NCBI GenBank assembly: GCA_015680685.1
Contig: MNCI01013629.1
Span: forward strand, 824,944-888,943
Length of the DNA stretch: 64,000 nucleotides
Direction: 5' to 3'
Source: Gnetum montanum
Taxonomy: Eukaryota > Streptophyta > Gnetopsida > Gnetales > Gnetaceae
Below are positions 1 to 9,805 of the stretch, in pieces. Each line of letters starts with the position of its first letter. The stretch's first letter is position 1. The notes beneath the pieces are model-generated. The model made no database searches, was not told the DNA's origin, and saw only the letters and a program-made list of their open reading frames with translations. The translations under genes and the position numbers were made by a program.

Positions 1-1
1 T

Positions 2-190
2 CCGATCAAGAAAGGAGACCTGGTTCTCAAGGCTGTGCGTGAACCAGTAGGCAAGTTCTCTGCAAACTGGGAAGGCCCTTTCTTGGTGATCGACGCATAC
101 GGCAACAGAGCGTTCAAATTGGCAGATGTCAACGACGACGAGTTAGCAAATCCTGTGAATCATGTGTACTTAAAGCAGTATTTCATCTAG
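2..190 (+). CDS. Integrase C-terminal end (GPF module) of element A, partial
   Basis: This 62-codon open frame ends at TAG 188-190 and is the extreme C-terminus of a pol polyprotein. It carries the conserved KKGDLVLK start, the SANWEGPFLV core of the GPY/F module, and the AFKLADVNDDE and NHVYLKQYF tail. The same order is seen in C (ends 26533), G (ends 46519) and H (ends 36485). In Ty3/gypsy integrases this module lies after the catalytic core and contributes to DNA or chromatin binding. No stop or frameshift interrupts it, unlike the other copies in the window. The 5' part is outside the window. Confidence 0.9.
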   Translation, partial: PIKKGDLVLKAVREPVGKFSANWEGPFLVIDAYGNRAFKLADVNDDELANPVNHVYLKQYFI

Positions 191-227
191 CAGCATCTAC
201 AGTGTTGACAGCAGGTATGGCAGTAGT

Positions 228-407
228 CGTCCGCTACGACGTAAAACTGGCACTGATCGTCCGCTATGACGTAAAACTGGCACTGCTCGTCCGCTACAAC
301 GTAAAACTGGCACTGATCGTCCGCTACGACGTAAAACTGGCGTTGCACGTCCGCTATGACGTAAAACTGGCACTGACCGTCCGCTACGACGTAAAACTGG
401 CATGCCT
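228..407 (+). repeat. 30-bp tandem array, six units, downstream of integrase
   Basis: Six head-to-tail units begin at 228, 258, 288, 318, 348 and 378. Each contains a CCGCTAYGAC block followed by GTAAAACTGGCA. Because 30 is a multiple of three, the array is open on + in one frame (ten-residue period VRYDVKLALI) and in two frames on the - strand. It lies outside the integrase frame. The same core recurs, more degenerate, at the same place in C, D, E, G, H and F. Confidence 0.95.
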
Positions 408-780
408 TGCACGCGTCCGCCACAACGCTAAACTAGTAAATGGTGACCATCCGCTACGACGTAAAACTGGCACTGTTGAATAGGTCCGCCAAGACGAAAA
501 ACTGGCATCCTTTGCACGTGTCCGCCACGACGCTAAACTGGCACAGGTACGTAGCTGTCTGCTGAGACGTAAAACTAGCACAGATCTGTCCTTGGGTCAT
601 GACGTAAAACTGACATCCACAGCATGGTCTGCTGAGACTGTAAACCAGCCTTCCCACCGTCCGCTACGACGTAAAACTAGCACCTCTCGGTCTGCCCGGA
701 CTTTAAACTGGGACCATGGTCTGCTGAGACTTAAAACCAGTAACGGCAGTCTACCAGGACTTAAAACTGGGGTGTACAGA
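408..780 (+). repeat. Irregular continuation of the TAAAACTGG repeats (element A)
   Basis: Further copies of the motif occur at wider, uneven spacing (about 40-60 bp). They drift from the GACGTAAAACTGGCA form to ACTTTAAACTGGG and ACTTAAAACCAG forms near 690-770. The gradual change suggests growth of the array from one end with older units at the far side. No protein signal is seen. Confidence 0.8.
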
Positions 781-1752
781 CCGCTACCATGTTCAAGCGA
801 GTGTGATCATTCTTGTACAGCGGCACAGCAGACGGGGTGGGATACTGAAACAGTACAAGCATCGCCACCCCACTGGCATCCTACTGATTCCTCGGATAAG
901 CAAAGAGGCATCTTACTGATCCCTCGGAGATGCCGCCACCGCACCCGCCGCAGTGGCGGTACCTCTGGGAGTTTAGCCTCATTAGTTGGAGCCCCGACGA
1001 AATCCTCGATGGCAACGGCCCCGGGAATCTCCGCCAATCATCCCTGTCGGACGCCGGCCTCGCAGATTCATCTGGCCGATTCCTGGTGCAGCCAGTTTGC
1101 TGCACTGTGTCTGATGTCTTTTGGCGAAGATATGTAGAGCCGAATCATCAGGATTGGCAGCTCCCCTTGTGCGCCCTGGCTCCTTCTTTACAGCTTATTT
1201 ATCTAACATCAAACGGCGTTTGTTTCAAGCACCTCGCCTCTTGTTCATGAGCAATGGTGTCCTCTGCTTTCTTTCGTGGTTGCAGGTTACCTGCCTTGGA
1301 GGATGCCGTCCAAAGGTGCGTTCCATCTGAGCGGCAGAGTACAACAGCGCGTTGAAATGGTTGCTCAGGTTTGCCCGACCACTTAGCCTCGCACAATCTT
1401 ACCCTTATCTCTTGTTTCCTTCCTCCCCACCACCCAATTCCCATACGCAACATCTACATACGCAAATATTTATTTTCCACACGCTAGCAGAGACATCGCA
1501 GAAAGTGATGCGTAACGCTCCTTTTGCACGCATTCCTGCTACAATTTGTAACACAGACATCTCAGATTGATGTGCTACGCTCATCTAAAAGCATTCCTGT
1601 TGACATGAATAAACGTACATTTCACATCTTCCCCGAACCTGTTTCCAGTTACATCCCTTTACCTCCTATACCCGTCAGTCTTCCTCTTTCACGTGGATAG
1701 AGCAATGCTTGAGTAGCCATGGATGACCGCTGTTCTTGCTTCTACCAATCCC
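781..1752 (+). other. 3' untranslated region of element A with a splice-acceptor-like site
   Basis: No convincing coding frame is present. A pyrimidine-rich run ending in GTTGCAG at 1285 matches by position and wording a TTTGYAG site in the 3' UTRs of C (27457), D (20527) and F (- strand, 63326). It may be the acceptor of a 3' intron. Short blocks such as CCCTCGGAGATG (923-934) are shared with the 3' UTR of C near 27010. Confidence 0.55.
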
Positions 1753-1826
1753 GTGTTTCGCATTCTTTGTCGACGTCCTTCGGGCACGCCCTCTAACCGT
1801 CAACAAAGAGGGGCCATTGAAACACC
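1753..1826 (+). promoter_or_regulatory. Polypurine tract hairpin at the 3' LTR junction (element A)
   Basis: The purine run AACAAAGAGGGG precedes the LTR start at 1818 and is the likely plus-strand primer. It lies in an inverted repeat. The left arm GTGTTTCGCATTCTTTGTCG (1753-1772) pairs with CGTCAACAAAGA and GAAACAC on the right. The GGGGCC part of the tract is left unpaired, and the right arm runs into the first nine bases of the LTR. The same structure is present at the 3' LTRs of C, D, E, F, G and H. Confidence 0.75.
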
Positions 1827-3215
1827 GTGAAAATTACGAGTCGGCCTCAGGCAAAGATTCGCAATTCAGCAGAAACGCGCATCAAATTGGTTCAAAGGAT
1901 GGGTTTACGCTCTATTACGCACGGCAGCGTAATGAGCATAATAAGCTTCAAGAAAGTCGTAGGCAGAATTCAGAAAAGCACAACAGGTTGACATTTTTTC
2001 TTGCAGTTCATGCATAACTTGCCTTTACGCTCGCTACGCGGCAGTGCGTACCATGGCGTATGTTGTCAAGTTGTATATTGCTTATACGCTTCATTACGTG
2101 CAGCTGCGTAGTGAGCGTAAACCACGCCTTGTTTACACATTCATTATGCACAGTCGCGTAGCGAGCGTAAACCACGCATTATTTACGCTTCATCACGCGC
2201 AGCTGCGTAGCGAGCGTAAACCATGCATTATTTACGCATTCATTACGCACAGTCGCGTAGAGAGCTTATGGCTTTTACTCCAGATTACGCTCATACACGC
2301 AACGCAACGTGAATGAGCGTAATACTGCCTGAATGCAGCCTAAAGTACGCTCAGCATATGCCTACTCTTCACACGCACAACACGCAAACAAGCGTGTTGT
2401 GCGTAGTCACAGTCTGACTTAAAAGATCATGCCAGCAGAGCCCGTAATATCCGGAACCCACATCATCAAGATTGCACCTTCTCCGCGAAGTGTCGCGGCC
2501 TATAAATACCCCAGTTGAGAAAGATACAGGGGTTGGCAAAAATTCAGGTTGGCAAAAACAGAGAAGCAGAGGCATATTTCTGAGCACTAGAGCACTTAGC
2601 ACTTTGGAGTAGAAATACAGAGAACAGCGCTTTGGCAATCATTGGCATCATCACCTTACAGCTGAAACGGAGTACGGTTCTTGAGCATCGGTGACAGGAG
2701 CAATCTTTCTGCTGAAAGGACTCTATCAATCAGAAACAGTTGATCGGTAGACGTCAAAGCTTGGCCCACCTTGCATCTCAGCTTAGCCCACGAGGTAGAT
2801 CGAACTTCTGTTTAAACCATTTTGCTTGTTGTTCTGTGCTTGTTTCACGTCCTGTAATCGGGGATTCCCCAGTGTAATTTCTCATACGAAATATACATTT
2901 GTAAGTCAAAGCACAGATCTTGAAGCTACGTGTTTCTCTTTTGCTAGCCTCCTTTCATCGTGTTTAACATTATCGTCGTTGCAATCCGACCACATCGTTT
3001 TCCCCTTGCTTTACGGTCCCTCGAATCAGATCGCTCTCTTTTACGCACGTTGCATCGTTTTACTGACTCGAAGTCCCTGTCTGATCGACAAGACCGTTCA
3101 GGGCACCGCGGATTCATTTTTCCAGCATAGCCCTCGCGCGTGGATCCGTGGCTAAAACTGTGTACGCCGGAGTATCGGTCGGTATTTCCAGCTGCCGACG
3201 TTTTCCGTCGTTACA
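1818..3215 (+). repeat. 3' LTR of element A (1398 bp)
   Basis: The LTR begins TGAAACACC right after the polypurine tract and ends with CGTTACA. It contains a TATA box (TATAAATA at 2501) with cytosine-rich flanks, so U3 covers about 1818-2530. Further CT-rich R/U5 sequence resembles that of C and G: a TTTTCCAGC-like block and the final GTCGTTACA against GTTGCTACA. Element B sequence follows immediately. The LTR supplies promoter and polyadenylation functions for the element. Confidence 0.88.
2025..2330 (+). repeat. U3 repeat block with GCGTAGCGAGCGTAAAC motif (element A LTR)
   Basis: Four roughly 50-bp units contain GCGTAGYGAGCGTAAACC near 2113, 2156, 2207 and, in part, 2255. They alternate with TTTACGC and CATTACGC, so the opposite-strand word is always close by. 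The block lies upstream of the TATA box, where enhancers are expected. GCGTA/TACGC words also dominate U3 of the other families in different arrangements. Confidence 0.75.
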
Positions 3216-6200
3216 GTATGTATTTTAAATCAGTTTATACAGATTGTTATGAACATGGGAGCTATTGTCACCTCCTTCATTCTTTTATCGACCTTGATGT
3301 TGTCGTCATGAAAGTTTAGAGGCTTAGGAGTTGTCCCATGAGGTGAGAACATCACCGCATGGATGGAGGGTTCGTTTGGGGGTAAATCCTCGCTCATCGA
3401 AATTGATGTTAACATGCGCACTAGAGCTTCCCGATGCATTTGAGATGTTAGGACTAAGTCATACAAGCTCAGTGAAGTGTTTTTTTGTTTTAATGCTTGC
3501 GTGACTTGTGTCAAGGCGGCTGCAAAGTTTTCACTGTTGGCGGTGATTCGATCAGTGCTGATTGGATCCATTGGACCCAACAGTTTTATCTCTCGTCTTG
3601 TTAGTTTGTCAGTTTTCGGAGCTGTCGTTTCGGATGATTCATGTTTTTCAGATGACTCACCTTCATTGCCTGTGCCTGGTTGATCGTTAGATGATGACAT
3701 GGGTACAGAGTTTAGGGGAGTGGGCTTAGGTGCCCCTAGAGCTAGCCATTGGTGCTCTTTCTCCAAACGTTCTCACGTAAGCCTATCTGCCAAGCGTTCT
3801 CATGTGTCACGTGGAGGTGGAGTTGACCTCGGTTTCTGGGATTACCCAGGAACCTTTACGACGTAGGGAGCTGTACGAGGCCGCGCGTACAATTGGGCAG
3901 GAGTTTGTGCAGGAGTTTGCATAGGTAGGCTGATGACATACGGGGGTGGTCTTTGCTGAGGCTGAGCCTCTGTCGTAGCAACGGCAGGTGGTACTCGGAT
4001 TACAAAAGGGATGGGCCGAGCATGAGGAGTTGGTGTACCTGCGGGGTTAGCCTGAGGGATGTGCACTACGTATGGTTGTTGGCGTGTCATGGCGTTAGAG
4101 GTAGGCATGGTGGAGGGCATTCGGATTACGAACGGCCGCTGCGGGTTGTGAGGTGATTGGGGTGTAGAGTTGACGGGGGGAATTTGAACTACGAATGGTT
4201 TGTTAGATGCTTCTTGTTTGTTTTCGGGATAGACGGTGCTGATGTGGGGTGTGCGGGAGTCATCATCACAATAGATTGAGGTAATTACGTACGGTGTCTC
4301 TTTAGTGTTCAGGGGGTCTTTATACACCCCCATGGTCTGATTTTGGGGTTGTACGGGGTTAGCCCCGTCGAAGGTTATCTTACCATCATCGATCATCCTC
4401 TGGATGTCCTGCTTCAAGGTGAAGCAGTAATCCGTTCCATGCCCATTGTGTTGGTGATAGCCGCAGAAGAGATCCATCCTGAATCCTTTGGGCACGGGCG
4501 ACTCATCCGGCATTGCCAAGCTTGGGTTCTGTACGAGTTGACAGAACCGGTCATGTCTTTGGATAGCCTCTGGGGACAATTGCTTATGTTGCATCAATCC
4601 AGCCTTTAAAAGTTGATCAAAGAGCTGGGATGGCTTCATCGGTAAAGGCGTGTACTGAGAGGGTTCCTTCCTCTCGAAGTTACGCGTACGGTTCGTCGGG
4701 TTTTGCGATGATGATTCCAAGGCTGTTGTAGGAGCGGGCTGATAGTAGTTAGTGGGGGGAACGGGTGGTTTATATTGATGCGTAGTGTTTGCTTGCTGCA
4801 CCCCCGCTATCACTGCTACAGTTGCCTTGGCCTTTTCTTTGTCTTTCTTAGTGTGTTGATTTCTGAAAGTTTGGTACGCAGGGTCGTTGTTGTTTTGAGC
4901 AGCTTCCTCTATGTTTTTGATTTGCTCAAATGCTTGATTTAGATCACACGCATTGAGGTAATACAGTTTGGACTTGAAGAAGTCATTGACAGCCCCTTTT
5001 AGTATCGTGAGCAGATAGGTTTGAGAGATGGGGTCATGCAACTCATTGAGAGCTGCGCTCCATCTCTGAATGAACTTTTGCACCGGTTCGAGGGGTGCCT
5101 GTTTGATTTGCATGAGGCTGTCCAGTGTTGCTTTGGGTTTCAAGTTGTACTTGAACTTGGTCACAAACTGGCATAGAAGATCATCTAGGGAAAGGATGGA
5201 ATTCCTGGGCAAGGCCCGGTACCAGTCAAGTGCCCTTCCTGCGAGGGACATGGGGAATGCTCGTAGTATTGAGTGGGGCCATGCCTAGAGGAGTGTGCAC
5301 TCTAATCTGAACATGATGAGGTGGGCGTTGGGGTCCGTCTCTCTGTTATACTTAGTCAGCGTTGGGAGAGGGACACCCTTGGGCAAAGTCAATGGCGGGA
5401 CAGAGGAACTGATAGGGTCATCATTGTAGAAATCTACTACTCTCAGCTCACCATCAACGACGGTCTTGAGGCATTTTACCTCATCTGTTAATTCTTGCAT
5501 CAATTTTTTAGCATCTGCCTAATCTTGGGCGCTCGGTGAAGCTACAGGCTAGGGGAGCGGTGCTACATACCAGCTAGATTGCTGGGTCGTGGGTTGGAAA
5601 GCCGAAGGCTGGGTGATCGGCGGTTGTGCCTGTGGGTAGTTAACGGCGGGCGGTGCTAAGGCTAAGATGATAAAAGGAAAATGTTGTGGTTGTTGTTGTT
5701 GTTGCAGCTGGGGCTGTGCTTGAGGAATCATAATCGAAGGGATTGTGTGGGGTGGGATGTGCTGATGAGGAATTTGATATGATGACGCCCCCCTTACTGG
5801 CCATTGTCCCGCTACGTTGTATGCGGGGACTCCCTGTTGGGCTGGGACTGCTTGGGGAGCTGTATGTGTCTAGATATGGGGTATGAAATGAGCTAATGTA
5901 GACACGGGGATCACGTGCGACATCCCAATTATGCGAGGTGGGAATGTTGGTCCCGTACTATCATGAGGAAGCGGTGCTTGTGAGGACGGGCCCGTAGGTG
6001 TATTAGGGGTAACTGTTATAGGGAAGGTGTGAGGTTGGGGATCGCTCGGGAGCAGAATGTGCATGAGTGCTGGTGTTTCTGGTGGTGGCATCTGAACTTG
6101 GGTGAGTCTAGTGTGTTGTACGGACAGGGCTTCCCCCGTCCCAGGATGGAAGATGGGGTTCATCTGTGCTTGAGGGCTCAAGGTATGGTATGAGTCTCCC

Positions 6201-6628
6201 TGCTCAGATTGGGCAGCGAACTCATCTTCTTCCCTTGGCTGAGGCTCTAGTGCGGGTTGGTCCAATGACTGGCTTCTGTGCAGGAGGAGCTGGGTAAAGA
6301 GCTTCGAGAATTGTTCCGAAACGGGGATTACGTCATATGGGGAAGGGATGAACTCGTGTCCTCCCCTGTAAAAGAGTTCGAATTGTCTCTTTACTTCGAT
6401 TTCAGCCCTATCCACCGCCAGGCCGACTTGTATCTTAATGCAGATGAAGTTATACTCATCTTGGGTTATAACATTGGCGGCTGGATCTCTCCCTTGTAAT
6501 CTCAAAGACCGACGGGGCCCCATCGTGGATTGCCCTCCCAAGTGTGGCATGACAGACTGCTGGGCAGCCATGGTGTCTGAGATGTTAATGTCCTGGGTAG
6601 TGGCAGCAGTGGTGTTTACGGGATTCAT
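3216..6628 (-). pseudogene. gag-pro: gag-pro of element B (nearly intact, truncated in protease)
   Basis: Gag forms the virus-like particle and binds the element RNA. One reading frame runs from ATG at 6626-6628 to the junction with A, about 1130 codons. The N-terminal domain carries DEYNFICIKIQVGL and GHEFIPSPYDVI. A proline/glutamine-rich linker follows, with a poly-Q run near 5690. The capsid contains RALDWYRALPRNSI (about 5228) and a degenerate zinc knuckle CGYHQHNGHGTDYC (about 4500). After it comes a tail with seven P[FY]V[IV] motifs, and then the start of the protease region (LSLYDLVLTSQMHREALVRM). Seven in-frame stops (near 5871, 5550, 5519, 5287, 3840, 3803 and 3774) are each one C-to-T change from Gln or Arg codons. 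The catalytic aspartate motif of the protease was removed by the A insertion. Confidence 0.9.
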
Positions 6629-6970
6629 GATGATAGGTTGCGTATCTAAACTATTTGTGTAAACGCTAAGTGTTCAACGTAGACGCTGGTCAGTGTGCAG
6701 CGTAAACGCTCAGTAGGCAGCGTAGAAACTAGTTTTCGGGCAGCGTAAACGCTAAGTATGCAGCGTGGACGCTGGTCTTCGGGCAGCGTAGACGCTAGAG
6801 TTTGCAGCGTATGCGCTAGCGTAAGCATGCAGCGTAGACGCTAGGGTATGTATGCAGTGTAGACGCTGGAAGGTTGACAGCGTAGACGCTGAGAGTTGGG
6901 GGTTTAAACAGGATAGCAAAAACACTGATGAGCATAGACGTTGAGCGTACAGTCAATTTGTTTAAGCGGA
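6629..6970 (-). repeat. Leader of element B filled with AGCGTNNACGCT palindromes
   Basis: Between the primer binding site and gag there are about a dozen copies of a short palindrome of the form AGCGTARACGCT (for example near 6709, 6780 and 6831) spaced by 20-35 bp. The region lies in the 5' leader of the genomic RNA, where packaging and dimerisation signals are expected. The leader of D (14150-14520) holds an analogous CACAYGCTG/CAGCRTCC series. Confidence 0.75.
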
Positions 6971-6990
6971 GGCCCTCCTTCTAGCGCCAA
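6971..6990 (-). other. tRNA primer binding site (element B)
   Basis: On the - strand TTGGCGCTAGAAGGAGGGCC starts four bases after the LTR end at 6995. Its position and TGG start (pairing with the CCA tail of a tRNA) are typical for minus-strand priming. D has the same site at 14106 and G a decayed one at 59387. I do not assign the tRNA. Confidence 0.85.
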
Positions 6991-6994
6991 TTTC

Positions 6995-8369
6995 TGTACC
7001 ACCCGAAATCGTCGGTCCCCGGTTGGAAGGGAAAACAGAGACCGCGGGATCGCAGGACGAGCACAGATGACCCCACCTTCACCTGAGGGCGTGCTGGAAT
7101 GCACGAAGGTAGGGTACCTTGGGTGGTCCGCACGCAAATCAGACAAGGATTTCCCCGAGCGCCATCGAAGTGTTATACGCTGGGTTATGTGTAAACGGAG
7201 CATAAACAGTGAAACAGACACAGACAGAGCGTAAGCGTAAAAGGGCGTAAATAGGGTCAGGCGTAAACAGCGTAAACAAATATAGGCCCAACGTAAGCGT
7301 ATACAGGTGTGAACAACGTGAACAGCGTAAACAAGTGTAAAGAGCGTAAGCAAAATGTAAACAACGTAAACAGTGTGGGCGTATACGGGCGTGAACGGAG
7401 CGTGAACGTAAATAGGCGTAAACGAAGCGTGGGCCAAATTGACGTAAAACAGTGGATTATAGAGTCAAAATGTTGTGCACCAATCTAACGCAGTCGTGTA
7501 GGGACACAAGGTGGACGTAAAGCCCCGGTGGATGCAGGAATGCAGCTGGTTGGCACGGTAGGCGGAGCGCGGACTATGCTCGGCGTACAGGACTTCCAGC
7601 GTAAGCGTAAGCGTAAGGGGTTTTTGGGCTCTTATTTGCAGCGTAATTGCTCTGGGTCTGCTCAGGTGAATTTTTTCTGACCTGGAATTTACGGAAGACT
7701 GGGCTATTTATAGGGGTAGGGTTACCAGGAAAATCGGACTGGGAGACACGTGGCATATAGACTGGGCATTTACAATTTAGAAACATGGTATACGCTAGGC
7801 GTATACGCTACAACAGGCCGGCGTATACGCTGGGCGTGGACTTGGATGGATGCTGGCGTATACACTGGGGCGTATACGCTGATGGATGCTGGACGTCGAC
7901 TTGCTTCAATTCTTGCTCCCGTTGCACCTGCTGAGCATGCGTGTGAGGCGTGTATGCTGAGCGTCGGGCGTATACGCTGGGCGTATATGCTGGTGAATGT
8001 TGGGCGTACACGCTGGGCATATACGCCGAAGGATGTCCACTTGCTTCAATCCTTGCTCTTCGGTGTAATCTTCATGCTATCATTGGAGATCTTGTCGTCG
8101 AGCGTGTGCATTTGCTGTACCTGGGCATGTACGCTGAAGAGCCAGGCATATACGCTGGAGTGCCGAGCGTATATGCTGGACGTATACGCTGGAGTGCTAG
8201 GCGTATACGCTATATGTGTGATCTTGGCGCATACGCTAGAGTGTATACGCTGGCACCATGTACTTAGCAAAAACTAAGTGTTGTGATCATACAGCCGGTG
8301 TCGTTCGTGAGTTCCAGGGTCCTGTTTGGTGTCGGGCAAGTACTAAGCTCCAAATTTTGTGGTGTTTCA
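6995..8369 (-). repeat. 5' LTR of element B (1375 bp)
   Basis: On the - strand it starts TGAAACACCACAAAATTTGG at 8369 and ends GGTGGTACA at 6995. A TATA box (TATAAATA) lies at 7712-7705. No polypurine hairpin lies upstream of 8369, as expected for a 5' LTR whose outer flank is target DNA. F (61242-62542) is the same family: both share the terminal CCGAAATCG (as read on +), the CAAGGAYTTCCCCGAGC block and the palindrome cluster. Confidence 0.9.
7798..8252 (-). repeat. Cluster of GCGTATACGC palindromes in U3 of element B
   Basis: About fifteen copies of the palindromic ten-mer GCGTATACGC or one-base variants, usually followed by TGG, lie upstream of the TATA box on the - strand. The F LTR has a comparable cluster at 62036-62405. 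Between copies are short shared single-copy blocks such as CTTGCTTCAATCCTTGCTCT. This looks like a homotypic protein-binding cluster, but no factor is assigned. Confidence 0.85.
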
Positions 8370-9805
8370 AAGGTAGAAATCACGTTGGATCAGTTGAAGA
8401 AAGTGAAGCAGGATCCTCTAGAACCGGTCTAGAAGTTCATCTAGCACTAGAGCGCAACCCTTAATGAAATCCATGAGCCCATCACAGAGGCCCACTTGTT
8501 GGCCATCTTTAAGGATGTAGTGAATGACTTCATCAAGTCTAAACTGTATTACCTTGCCCCTCGCACTCTTAGTCAAGCCTTTGCTCATTCTAAGAGTATA
8601 CAGGATGTAGCCAAGGCAAGCAAAGACCCAGCCTATATTGCCTATAAAAACACCTTCACAAAGAAGGACAAGAGTAAGGCCCCAACAACCATAGTGGCCA
8701 TTGTGGCGACCGAGGCCAAGCCCAAACCTAATAACAACGGTAACAAGAACAACAAAAAATCAACTGCACCCATAGCTAACCCCACACTCAAGCAGGGTAA
8801 CGTGCCGCAACCTCCCATACCCACACCCAAGACATTTGCGCAATCCAAATCAAACTTTGAATGTAAAGATCACTCAAAGTATACCCCACTACCTATCAAG
8901 CCTTCAAAACTTCTGAAGCAGCTATTGGCAACGGGGCACATCCAACACAAGCAGATGTTGAAAGAGGGAATTAGGAGACATCAGTGCTACTACGAGATCC
9001 TTAGGAACCTCTCTTTGGCCTTGCCCAATGAGCCCCCAGTTCCTAAGGGTTTTAGGCTAGATAGGTTTTGTGACTACCACCAACAATGTGGTCACAACAC
9101 AGATTACTGTCTAGGGTTTAAGGATGACATCCAAAGGATGATTGATTAAGGCAAAGTGGTGTTGGACGAAAGCAACCCAGTACACCCTAAGAATCAATCT
9201 CTGCATGTCTACACTAACCCCCTCAATTCCAACAATGCCAGTTATATTATCAACACCATCAACGTTGATAGTGATCCTAGGCCACCCCAGTAGCCATTCG
9301 TGGTCCGTGTGCCTCAGCGTAATGCACCAGCACCACTAGTGGCTGGCTGAAGCTCACAACAACCATTTGTTCTGAGAGTCCCTCCCTAAGCATCCACCCC
9401 ATGCCACCTATTAGCAAAACCATGCCACCCTGCCTATTAACACCGTTAGCTCCATTTGTCATCAAGGGGCTGACTCCTTCAATAGCCCCCATCTCGCGCA
9501 AGATAACTAAACAACCTTCTCGTCCTAAAAAATGGGAAGTGCATTTCGCAGGCGAGACATCAAGGGGAAGTACCGCCCTAGGTGTTTCCAAGCCTACGTC
9601 TTCACCCCCTATGTCTACGCTCTCATCACTAAAGATGAATGTTGATATAACCATAGTCTGCACCACCCCACCAAAAAGGGTCTGAACCCAAATCTGAAAC
9701 TGACCCTCCTCGGAAAATTCATCTTCTCGGATGTATAGAAGATGAAAATGGCAGTAAATAGGGGGTGGCTAGGACCTCTTGGATGCCCTCACTCAGGTCA
9801 AGCAA
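8370..9805 (+). pseudogene. gag: gag of element C, C-terminal half
   Basis: The frame resumes at the B insertion with LDQLKKVKQDPLEPV (capsid end) and continues AIFKDVVNDFIKSKLYYLAP, a lysine/asparagine-rich linker and DHSKYTPLPIKPSKLLKQLL. The zinc knuckle region CDYHQQCGHNTDYC is near 9070. PFVVRVP and PFVLRVP motifs follow (9295-9385). Stops near 8440 and 9147 and a frame change near 9330-9400 make it non-functional. From 9493 the sequence is duplicated in inverted form by the assembly fault described separately. Confidence 0.85.

Larger units (their letters stand above)
1..3215 (+). mobile_element. Element A: 3' part of a Ty3/gypsy (Tat-type) LTR retrotransposon
   Basis: The window opens inside the integrase of this element and runs through its 3' repeat arrays, 3' UTR, polypurine tract and complete 3' LTR. 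It is the innermost copy on the left side: its LTR abuts the broken protease frame of element B at 3216, so it inserted into B. The expected 5-bp target duplication on this side is gtatg (3216-3220); the partner lies outside the window. High CpG content and an uninterrupted coding end suggest a young copy. Gag, protease, RT and the 5' LTR are not in the window. Confidence 0.9.
3216..8369 (-). mobile_element. Element B: 5' part of a Ty3/gypsy Tat-type element, interrupted by A
   Basis: On the - strand the order is 5' LTR (8369-6995), primer binding site, leader repeats, gag and the start of protease. The frame stops at 3216 where the LTR of A begins; the rest of B lies left of the window. B is inserted in the gag of element C at 8369/8370, and the expected target duplication is aaggt (8370-8374). 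Few disabling changes and high CpG content indicate a young insertion, though older than A. Confidence 0.9.

Noticed and set aside
228-407. CRISPR-like repeats of constant length
   Set aside because: Units are directly adjacent with no unique spacers, lie in a eukaryotic retrotransposon and are repeated in other elements at the same place.
187-423. Cysteine-rich - strand protein (QFYVVADDQC repeats)
   Set aside because: It is the antisense reading of the 30-bp array; the open frame follows from a unit length divisible by three.
592-1137. 181-codon + strand frame in the 3' UTR of A
   Set aside because: No similarity to known domains, low-complexity composition, and the matching region in C is not open.
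6941-7234. 97-codon + strand frame over the B LTR end
   Set aside because: It crosses the LTR boundary, primer site and leader on the strand opposite to the element; chance frame in GC-rich DNA.
7750-8277. 175-codon + strand frame in the B LTR (YAGVYTLD-like repeats)
   Set aside because: It results from the GCGTATACGC tandem words; a comparable frame appears on both strands and in F in other phases.
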